Positions 1-5,022 of a stretch of DNA of 8,905 nt are shown here, one piece after another; the stretch's first letter is position 1, and every line of letters begins with the position of its first letter. The stretch spans positions 1-8,905 of the forward strand of contig UQUV01000065.1 in assembly GCA_900544305.1 (NCBI GenBank), written 5' to 3'. Source of the DNA: an uncultured Porphyromonadaceae bacterium. Its GTDB lineage: Bacteria > Bacteroidota > Bacteroidia > Bacteroidales > Muribaculaceae. A program made the position numbers and the translations under genes. Under the pieces are notes generated by a model. That model saw nothing but the letters and a program-made list of their open reading frames with translations. It ran no database searches and had not been told where the DNA came from.

Positions 1-22
1 GAGTAGGTCACCGCCCCCTTAG

Positions 23-56
23 AGCCTCGAAGGAGAAATCTTTCGAGGCTTTTTTA
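23..56 (+). terminator. Terminator-like hairpin of repeat unit 1
   Basis: The arms AGCCTCGAA (23-31) and TTCGAGGCT (42-50) pair perfectly. A G.U and a G-C pair can extend the stem to 11 bp around the loop at 34-39. A run of six T (50-55) follows directly, giving the form of a factor-independent terminator on the + strand. No gene lies upstream within the window. It may terminate a transcript entering from the left, or it may simply be part of the repeated element. Confidence 0.7.
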
Positions 57-110
57 TGTTCGAACGGAAGCGGAAAAATGTCGGGCGGAAACCTCCTGTT
101 GCCTCTCGTC

Positions 111-131
111 GGACACACCTGGGGTGTGTCC
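111..131. repeat. REP-like inverted repeat B, unit 1
   Basis: GGACACACC (111-119) and GGTGTGTCC (123-131) form a perfect 9-bp stem around a 3-nt TGG centre. CTACG follows. Read on the minus strand this is CGTAG followed by the palindrome, the same layout as element C at 215-240. Small hairpins of this shape in intergenic DNA are typical of REP-like elements. No REP-associated transposase gene is present here. Confidence 0.8.
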
Positions 132-219
132 CTACGGCTTGGGATTGTTTGTGTGTTGTCGTGCGGTGATATCGGAGTATAAAATTGAAAAATGTGTGTC
201 TGTACCGTGTCTAACGTAG

Positions 220-240
220 GGACGTACCCCAGGTACGTCC
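220..240. repeat. REP-like inverted repeat C, unit 1
   Basis: GGACGTACC (220-228) and GGTACGTCC (232-240) form a perfect 9-bp stem with a CCA centre, preceded by CGTAG (215-219). It is an inverted relative of element B. Compared with the reverse complement of B, two adjacent bases differ in each arm (CA versus GT), and the changes are compensatory, so the stem is intact. Confidence 0.8.
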
Positions 241-356
241 GAAATTCCAAGACGCCTGATGCACAGGGGCACTCCTTCCCTCCGGCACAAGGCTCTAAAG
301 CCCGTGGCACCGCCGCTACTGCGAAATAGGGAAGGCGAAGGTCACCGCCCCCTTAG

Positions 357-390
357 AGCCTCGAAGGAGAAATTTTTCGAGGCTTTTTTA
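357..390 (+). terminator. Terminator-like hairpin of repeat unit 2
   Basis: This is the second copy of the same structure, with AGCCTCGAA at 357-365, TTCGAGGCT at 376-384 and a T-run to 389. The only change from unit 1 in this block is C to T at the base of the inner stem, which turns a G-C pair into G.U on the + strand and so keeps pairing. It also has the form of an intrinsic terminator. Confidence 0.7.
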
Positions 391-444
391 TGCCCGAACG
401 GAAACGGAAAGATGTCGGGCTGAAACCCCCTGTTGCTCCCCTGC

Positions 445-465
445 GGACACACCTGGGGTGTGTCC
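445..465. repeat. REP-like inverted repeat B, unit 2
   Basis: This element is identical to 111-131. The arms are GGACACACC (445-453) and GGTGTGTCC (457-465), followed by CTACG. It sits 334 bp from the first copy. Confidence 0.8.
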
Positions 466-549
466 CTACGGTTGGGGATTGCTTGTGTGTTGTCGTATGG
501 TGATGTCGAAATGCAAAATTGAGAGTTTACAGTGTTGTGTCAGTCGTAG

Positions 550-570
550 GGACGTACCCCAGGTACGTCC
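550..570. repeat. REP-like inverted repeat C, unit 2
   Basis: This element is identical to 220-240. The arms are GGACGTACC (550-558) and GGTACGTCC (562-570), preceded by CGTAG. The sequence around the arms is retained although the neighbouring spacer has diverged. Confidence 0.8.
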
Positions 571-664
571 GAAATTCCAAGGCGACCGATGCACAGGGGC
601 ACTCCTTCCCTCCAGCACAGGACCCTAAAGCCCGTGGCACTGCTGCGAAATAGGGAAGGCGCAG

Positions 665-680
665 GTCTCTGCCCCCTTAG
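665..680. repeat. Truncated start of a third repeat unit
   Basis: The bases here (GTCTCTGCCCCCTTAG) match the opening block of units 1 and 2. The match then breaks off before the terminator-like hairpin. What follows is AT-rich and unrelated, apart from a short CGAAAGAA-like remnant. This marks the right edge of the array, about 175 bp upstream of the YdeI-like gene. Confidence 0.7.
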
Positions 681-783
681 AAGAGGATATATCGAAAGAA
701 AAGTATGCTGTAGGAATATTTTTACAATGCACTTGAATCGTTTTCTGGATGTACTCAATAATTATTGGAAAACGGTATTTTGA

Positions 784-815
784 TTTGTTTTGGCACTTGC
801 TATTATTTATCTTTG
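784..815 (+). promoter_or_regulatory. Bacteroidetes-type promoter for the YdeI-like gene
   Basis: TTTG (784-787) is followed after 20 bp by TATCTTTG (808-815). The latter is a full match to the -7 element TAnnTTTG used by the primary sigma factor of Bacteroidetes. The predicted start of transcription is around 821-824, giving a leader of roughly 33 nt before the ATG at 856. The stretch 681-855 holds nothing else that can be supported. Confidence 0.7.
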
Positions 816-855
816 TCTATTATAGGAATTTTTCGGTATACAAAAAAATGAGAGT

Positions 856-1425
856 ATGACTATTCAAAATTTGTTGGATGTTAAGTCGAGAAAAGAGTTA
901 CGTGATTGGTTGTTGCGGAATCATGATAAGGAATCGGAATGTTGGATTGTGGTTAAACGTGGCAGACCTGTAGATGATGGGACTTTCTGGTATATAGATG
1001 CCGTGGAAGAGACTTTATGTTTTGGTTGGATTGACAGTACGACTAAAAAGATATCCGATGATGTAACAGCTCAAAGATTATGTCCGAGACGACCACGGAG
1101 TAATTGGTCGGAATTGAATAAAGAGAGATGCCGAAGAATGGAAAGGCTGGGGTTGATGACGGATGCCGGAAGGGCTGTTTTGCCGGATATGTCGGAAAAT
1201 GGTTTCTCAATAGATGAAGATATTCTTCAGGAATTGAAGGCAGATAATGTCGTATGGGAAAATTTCTGTCGTCAGCCTGAGTTATACAAGCGAATACGGA
1301 TAGATACCATTCAGATTAAAAAGAAGCAGCCTGAAATTTTTAGAAGCCGTTTGGATAAGTTTATCGAAAATACAAGAAACGGCATTCTCTATGGAGAATG
1401 GAATGATAACGGAAGGCTTTTGTGA
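856..1425 (+). CDS. YdeI/OmpD-associated family protein
   Basis: A 189-residue protein of the YdeI/OmdA family, a group of soluble proteins of poorly known biochemical role. Members have been described as bacteriocin-protection or OmpD-associated proteins. The family hallmarks are visible: YIDAVEETLCFGWIDS at residues 46-61, then LCPRRPRSNWSELN at about 75-88, then a basic helix and a typical GLMTDAGR turn at 99-106. There is no signal peptide or membrane segment, so it is probably cytoplasmic. The ATG at 856 is chosen because the ATG at 848 opens a frame that stops after three codons. The region upstream of the start is A-rich with no Shine-Dalgarno site. The gene stands alone behind its own promoter and ends at a strong terminator. 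It looks more AT-rich than the hut genes. The family call is firm; the cellular role is not. Confidence 0.85.
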   Translation: MTIQNLLDVKSRKELRDWLLRNHDKESECWIVVKRGRPVDDGTFWYIDAVEETLCFGWIDSTTKKISDDVTAQRLCPRRPRSNWSELNKERCRRMERLGLMTDAGRAVLPDMSENGFSIDEDILQELKADNVVWENFCRQPELYKRIRIDTIQIKKKQPEIFRSRLDKFIENTRNGILYGEWNDNGRLL

Positions 1426-1430
1426 ATAAA

Positions 1431-1472
1431 AACAATGTCAGCAAGGTTTAGTTGAGCCTTGCTGACATTGTT
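1431..1472. terminator. Bidirectional intrinsic terminator
   Basis: A perfect 16-bp stem (arms 1431-1446 and 1457-1472, beginning AACAATGTCAG) encloses a 10-nt loop. T-rich tracts flank both sides: TTAGTTTTATTATT on the + strand, and TTTTTATT on the minus strand just before the end of the YdeI-like gene. It lies between two convergent genes and should terminate both. Confidence 0.9.
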
Positions 1473-1510
1473 AGTTTTATTATTGCTGTAATACTGCTTT
1501 AGTGATTTGG

Positions 1511-1975
1511 TCAGTCGATGCTTTGGCTGATGAATTCGCCGTTCGTAGAGTAGCGCAGTTCATAGTGAGCCCCCTCAGCTGTGTTGATTTCAAGAACATA
1601 GCCGCCGATTTCTTTTTCAGCCTTGAGGATATGTGCTTGTGGGTAACGGCTGTTTAGATCTGCCGTTATATTCTCCGGCAATACGTTTGGAGGGAATGTG
1701 GAGAACGGACAGGTAATTTCTTTCCAGTCGCCGTTTTCATCAAATTGCACAGTTGAACCGTCCGATAGAATGACATCGTATTCTTTTCGTCCATCATCTT
1801 TATCCTGGATGATTTGGGTGATGGATATTCCCGGGAAATTGCCAGATATGAACTGCTGTGCTTTAGTTGGCAGCTTGTCAATATCAACACGTTTTTCATC
1901 ATCACAGCTTGCAAAGAGCAAAGAGAATACGAATAGAATAAGAATGTTGCTGAAGTAGAATGTTTTGTTTCTCAT
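1511..1975 (-). CDS. Secreted lipoprotein with two PepSY-like repeats
   Basis: A 154-residue predicted lipoprotein. It has a short basic N-terminus (MRNK), a hydrophobic segment at about 6-22, and a lipobox FASC with the acylated Cys at residue 24. The following DDE is acidic, resembling the lipoprotein export signal of Bacteroidetes, so display on the cell surface is possible. The mature part holds two copies of one module, at about 35-86 and 99-149. Each runs LP...(F/Y)P, a strand pair, then a D/S-x-N-G-(D/E)-(W/F) turn (DENGDW at 79-84, STNGEF at 143-148). This is the pattern of the PepSY-like family (DUF2874) common in Bacteroidetes, related in fold to beta-lactamase-inhibitor-type domains. 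Its function is unknown. Such genes often neighbour two-component systems, but none is seen here. It converges on the YdeI-like gene and appears to be monocistronic. Confidence 0.85.
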   Translation of the reverse strand: MRNKTFYFSNILILFVFSLLFASCDDEKRVDIDKLPTKAQQFISGNFPGISITQIIQDKDDGRKEYDVILSDGSTVQFDENGDWKEITCPFSTFPPNVLPENITADLNSRYPQAHILKAEKEIGGYVLEINTAEGAHYELRYSTNGEFISQSID

Positions 1976-2001
1976 TGTTGTTTCATTTTATGTTTCTGAT
2001 G

Positions 2002-2036
2002 CAAAGTTCTAATGTAATTCTGAATAGAATCTGAAT
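2002..2036 (-). promoter_or_regulatory. Candidate control region of the PepSY-like gene
   Basis: On the minus strand GAACTTTG (2009-2002) is a 7-of-8 match to TAnnTTTG and would give a short leader before the ATG at 1975. There is no TTTG at the expected -33 position. That region instead holds a direct repeat, TCTGAAT on the + strand at 2019-2025 and 2030-2036, with an 11-bp period. An 11-bp repeat over a weak -33 is the layout of an activator-dependent promoter. A perfect TAACTTTG also occurs at 2093-2086, without a -33 match, and could be an alternative start with a leader of about 100 nt. Confidence 0.4.
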
Positions 2037-2138
2037 TACTTTACGAAATGAGAATTTTTTTAGCCCGAAACGGTCGACCTCCAAACAAAGTTAGGCTGTT
2101 GACTGTGCGTTTTAGTTGGCTCTTTAGTTGCTTTCCGT

Positions 2139-2175
2139 ACTGCTGTCGACATCTTACTTTCTGCCTGACAGCAGT
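2139..2175. repeat. Intergenic inverted repeat
   Basis: ACTGCTGTC (2139-2147) and GACAGCAGT (2167-2175) are perfect 9-bp inverted arms separated by 19 nt. No T-run follows on either strand, so it does not look like a terminator. It lies between the hut terminator and the PepSY-like control region. Its role is unknown. Confidence 0.5.
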
Positions 2176-2212
2176 GCGAAATCAACCATAAAGTTTAATG
2201 ACCTATTTGGGT

Positions 2213-2252
2213 TTAATAAAAAACTCGGGAAAGAAATGTCTTCCCCGAGTTT
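2213..2252 (-). terminator. Intrinsic terminator of the hut operon
   Basis: Read on the minus strand, AAACTCGGG (2252-2244) pairs with CCCGAGTTT (2229-2221). A G.T and two A-T pairs extend the stem inward. The run TTTTTTATT follows at the 3' side. It lies 26 nt past the hutI stop codon, in the right place and orientation to end the hut transcript. Confidence 0.88.
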
Positions 2253-2277
2253 CAGTATGATTGCACGAAAAAATCAG

Positions 2278-3513
2278 TTATTTGTTTACAATGACTTTTT
2301 CTATCAAATTTTCTGTATAGGAATAAGCAAAGTATTCGAATGACGGCATTGGCTTCGTGATGATGAAGTTTGCCTTTTCGCCTTTGAGGATTTGTCCGTA
2401 TCTGCCGTCAAGTCCGAGGGCGTAGGCTCCGTTTACGGTCGCAGCATTGAGAGCTTCGTTCGGTGTCATCTTCATTTTAATAGAAGCCAGCGAAAGAATG
2501 AATTTCATGCTTGCCGAAGGTGAAGAGCCGGGGTTATAGTCGGAAGCTACAGCTACAGGAAGTCCGTAGTCAATCATTTTTCGGGCAGGAGCATAGGGCA
2601 TTCCCAGGAAGAAGGCTGCTCCCGGCAATACAGTTGGCATTGTTCGGCTGTGGAGCAACGCTTCGCATTCCTCTTCACCCGTGTGTTCGAGATGGTCGAC
2701 AGAAAGGGCGTCGTATTTCACACCTACCTGTATGCCGCCCGAGCGTGCCAGTTCGTTAGCATGTATTTTCGGCCGGATGCCGTATTTTGCAGCAGCTTCC
2801 AGTATGCGTTCCGTATGGGTAACGGTGAAAAATCCCTCATCGCAGAAAACGTCCACGAAATCAGCAAGGTTTTCTTTGGCCACTAATGGCAGCATTTCGT
2901 TGACAATCAAATCTACATAGCCGTCGTGATTGTCTGTATAGTTACGCGGAAAGGCATGGGCTGCCAAAAAGTTGCTGCGTACCGTAATCGGTGCAGTTTC
3001 TTTCATACGGCGGATGACGCGCAGCATTTTCAGTTCGTCCTCAGTCGACAATCCGTAGCCGCTTTTGATTTCGATAGCTGCAGTTCCGCTTTCTACACAG
3101 CGCAACAATCGTTCCATTGCTGTGTCGTAGAGTTCGTCTTCCGATGTCCGGTGAAGCAAATCGGCAGAATTCAAAATACCTCCGCCGCGTTTGGCTATTT
3201 CTACATAGGAAAGCCCTTTGATTTTGTCGACAAATTCAAGTTCGCGGCTGCCTGCATACACGATGTGCGTGTGCGAGTCGGCAAAAGCCGGAAATATAAA
3301 TCTGCCGGACATGTCGTTGACTTCTGCAGTGTCGGGAATTTCCGGGAAATCAGACATTGCACCAAAATCTGCTATCACACCGTCTTCATCAACGATGAGA
3401 TAGGCATCCCGTATCGTCGGGACATTGTCCATTTCCTTTCCCTTTAAACAGCTGACGGGGGCTTCGTATGCCCCCATCAGTGCCTTAATATTCTTATAGA
3501 CTTTCATATTCAT
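2278..3513 (-). CDS. hutI: Imidazolonepropionase HutI
   Basis: This is the third enzyme of histidine degradation. It hydrolyses 4-imidazolone-5-propanoate to N-formimidoyl-L-glutamate in the cytoplasm. At 411 residues it has normal family length and is an amidohydrolase-fold metalloenzyme. The metal ligands are all visible: H81-x-H83 in DSHTHIVYAGSR, H251 in KIHANE, H274 in SVDHLEH and D325 in ASDYNPGSSPS. These match the H, H, H, H, D set known from Bacillus subtilis HutI. E254 and the SGYGLSTEDE segment (151-160) are also family features. The ATG at 3513 overlaps the end of hutH by 20 nt. A second in-frame ATG at 3507 (residue 3) would shorten the overlap to 14 nt and cannot be excluded. 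The overlap suggests translational coupling. It is the last gene of the operon. Confidence 0.96.
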   Translation of the reverse strand: MNMKVYKNIKALMGAYEAPVSCLKGKEMDNVPTIRDAYLIVDEDGVIADFGAMSDFPEIPDTAEVNDMSGRFIFPAFADSHTHIVYAGSRELEFVDKIKGLSYVEIAKRGGGILNSADLLHRTSEDELYDTAMERLLRCVESGTAAIEIKSGYGLSTEDELKMLRVIRRMKETAPITVRSNFLAAHAFPRNYTDNHDGYVDLIVNEMLPLVAKENLADFVDVFCDEGFFTVTHTERILEAAAKYGIRPKIHANELARSGGIQVGVKYDALSVDHLEHTGEEECEALLHSRTMPTVLPGAAFFLGMPYAPARKMIDYGLPVAVASDYNPGSSPSASMKFILSLASIKMKMTPNEALNAATVNGAYALGLDGRYGQILKGEKANFIITKPMPSFEYFAYSYTENLIEKVIVNK

Positions 3514-5002
3514 GCAGATGGTAGTTCTGTTTCAGGAAATCGATGGATTTTGCAATTTCTGTGTACAGCACTTTGTCCACTTCCACGAATGGCACAACTT
3601 GTCGGTATTCTTCAAAAATGCGTTCGATGACCGGTGAACTCTTGGCCGGACGGCGGAAATCGAGAGCCTGTGCCGCATTCATCAGTTCCACAGCCAGTAC
3701 CTTATATACATTTTCAACAACTGCCGCACATTTGGTTGCAGCATTGGCACCCATGCTGACATGGTCTTCCTGTCCGAGTGACGATTCAATGGAGTCAACC
3801 GAAGCCGGTGTTGCCAATTGCTTGTTCTGGCTGACAACTGATGCAACCGCATATTGCGGAATCATGAAACCGCTGTTTAGGCCCGGTTTTGCCACCAAAA
3901 ACGCAGGAAGTCCACGTTTGCCTGAAATGAGCTGATATGTGCGTTGGTTGGAGATACTTGCAATTTCAGCTACGGCAATGGCAAGAAAGTCGTTGACAAG
4001 AGCCAATGGTTCTCCGTGGAAATTTCCGGCAGAAATGACAAGGTCGTCTTCCGGTACAACAATCGGGTTGTCCGTTGCACTGTTGATTTCTGTTGTCACC
4101 ACATTAACAACATGGTCGATAGTGTCTTTCACAGCTCCGTGCACTTGAGGAACGCAGCGGAAAGAGTAGGGGTCCTGCACATGCTCTTTGTGGCGTTCAA
4201 TCAGTTCAGAGCCTTGCAGAATGTGGAAAATGTTGTCGGCAGTGTCGACCTGTCCTTTGTGTGCACGCATTTTGTGTGCAGAGTGCAGGAACGGACTGAT
4301 GCGTCCGTCGAAGGCATCGATGCTCATGGCTGCAATATAGTCGGCCCAGGCAATCAGACGTTTCGCACGGATGACATTCCATACTGAATACGCTGACATG
4401 AACTGTGTACCGTTAAGCAGGGCGAGTCCCTCTTTGGATGCAAGTTTGATAGGTCCCCAGTTCATCCGTCGGTTGAGTTCTTCTCCACTCATCCGTTCAT
4501 TGCCGACTGTCACTTCTCCCAGACCCAGCAGCGGCAGACACATGTTAGCCAGCGGTGCAAGGTCGCCGGATGCGCCCAATGAGCCTTGTGTGTAGACTAC
4601 CGGAATGATGTCGTTGTTGAAGAAATCGACTAACCGTTCGATTGTCGGCAGACAGGCACCCGAGTAACCGTAGCACAATGATTGTATTTTGAGGAAAATC
4701 ATGTATTTCACGATTTCCTTCGGCACTTCATTACCCATGCCGCAGGCGTGTGACATTACCAGATTCTTTTGCAGATCGCTCAATGAATCCTTGTCGATGG
4801 AAACGTTGCACAGCGAGCCGAAACCGGTGGTAATGCCGTAAATAGGTTCTTCCGATGTTTCAATTTTTTTGTCCAAAAACGTGCGACAATTGACAACCAA
4901 TTCTTTTGCCTTGTCGCTCAGCGCAATTTTCATTCCGCTTTCAATGACGTGAGCCACTTGCTCAATTGTGATTTTTTCAGGAGATATATAATGAATTTCC
5001 AT
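3494..5002 (-). CDS. hutH: Histidine ammonia-lyase HutH
   Basis: This is the first step of the pathway: non-oxidative removal of ammonia from L-histidine to give trans-urocanate. At 502 residues it is the usual length for the aromatic amino acid lyase family. The Ala144-Ser145-Gly146 triad in GSLGASGDLAP cyclises to the electrophilic MIO prosthetic group. Other active-site residues known from Pseudomonas putida HutH are present: Y55 in PIYGITTGFG, N197 in LLNGTQ, Y279 and R282 in DPYSFRCVPQVHG, F328 in AGNFHGE and E412 in GQEDHVSMG. H85 in the conserved SHACG motif fits histidine specificity. The start lies 20 nt past the hutU stop, and the end overlaps hutI by 20 nt. In this operon the first enzyme is encoded third. 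Confidence 0.97.
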   Translation of the reverse strand: MEIHYISPEKITIEQVAHVIESGMKIALSDKAKELVVNCRTFLDKKIETSEEPIYGITTGFGSLCNVSIDKDSLSDLQKNLVMSHACGMGNEVPKEIVKYMIFLKIQSLCYGYSGACLPTIERLVDFFNNDIIPVVYTQGSLGASGDLAPLANMCLPLLGLGEVTVGNERMSGEELNRRMNWGPIKLASKEGLALLNGTQFMSAYSVWNVIRAKRLIAWADYIAAMSIDAFDGRISPFLHSAHKMRAHKGQVDTADNIFHILQGSELIERHKEHVQDPYSFRCVPQVHGAVKDTIDHVVNVVTTEINSATDNPIVVPEDDLVISAGNFHGEPLALVNDFLAIAVAEIASISNQRTYQLISGKRGLPAFLVAKPGLNSGFMIPQYAVASVVSQNKQLATPASVDSIESSLGQEDHVSMGANAATKCAAVVENVYKVLAVELMNAAQALDFRRPAKSSPVIERIFEEYRQVVPFVEVDKVLYTEIAKSIDFLKQNYHLHEYESL

Positions 5003-5022
5003 AATGATTCAAAGTCAGCGAA

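Larger units (their letters stand above)
7..340. repeat. Tandem non-coding repeat, unit 1 (334 bp)
   Basis: This is the first complete copy of a unit that recurs head to tail at 341. It begins with the GTCACCGCCCCCTTAGAGCC block. In order it holds a terminator-like hairpin (23-50 plus T-run), a weak stem (58-63 with 81-86), inverted repeat B (111-131), a variable spacer (132-214), inverted repeat C (220-240), and a long-range inverted repeat with CCTTCCCT at 274-281 and AGGGAAGG at 328-335. The structured blocks match unit 2 very closely, while the spacer between B and C has diverged by substitutions and indels. The window opens right at a unit boundary, so the array may continue to the left. 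An open frame crosses it on the minus strand, but it has no conserved domain character. The repeat is clear; its function is unknown. Confidence 0.9.
341..664. repeat. Tandem non-coding repeat, unit 2 (324 bp)
   Basis: This is the second copy of the unit. It keeps the same order: terminator-like hairpin (357-384), stem GCCCGA 392-397 with TCGGGC 415-420, inverted repeat B (445-465), spacer (466-544), inverted repeat C (550-570), and the CCTTCCCT (604-611) / AGGGAAGG (652-659) pair. It is about 10 bp shorter than unit 1, through small indels in the B-C spacer and near the end. The last ~95 bp and all hairpin arms are nearly identical to unit 1. That pattern suggests either recent duplication with a fast-changing spacer or selection on the structured parts. 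Confidence 0.9.

Noticed and set aside
8..310. 100-codon open frame on the minus strand across repeat unit 1, and a 72-codon relative at 540-758 across unit 2 and its right edge
   Set aside because: They run through perfect hairpins and a terminator-like structure, have low-complexity-like composition, and differ between the two copies through frame-changing indels. They look like chance open frames in repeat DNA.
7..680. CRISPR array
   Set aside because: The repeats are over 300 bp long with only two full copies, the variable part is not a set of ~30-nt unique spacers, and no cas gene is near.
1..680. Insertion sequence or transposon
   Set aside because: No transposase frame and no terminal inverted repeats with target duplications were found; the inverted repeats are short, internal and multiple.
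2054..2061. T-run as a terminator on the + strand
   Set aside because: No stem of useful length precedes it.
2128..2343. 71-codon + strand frame across the hut terminator and the end of hutI
   Set aside because: It overlaps a clear intrinsic terminator and the hutI stop region, and shows no recognisable protein pattern.
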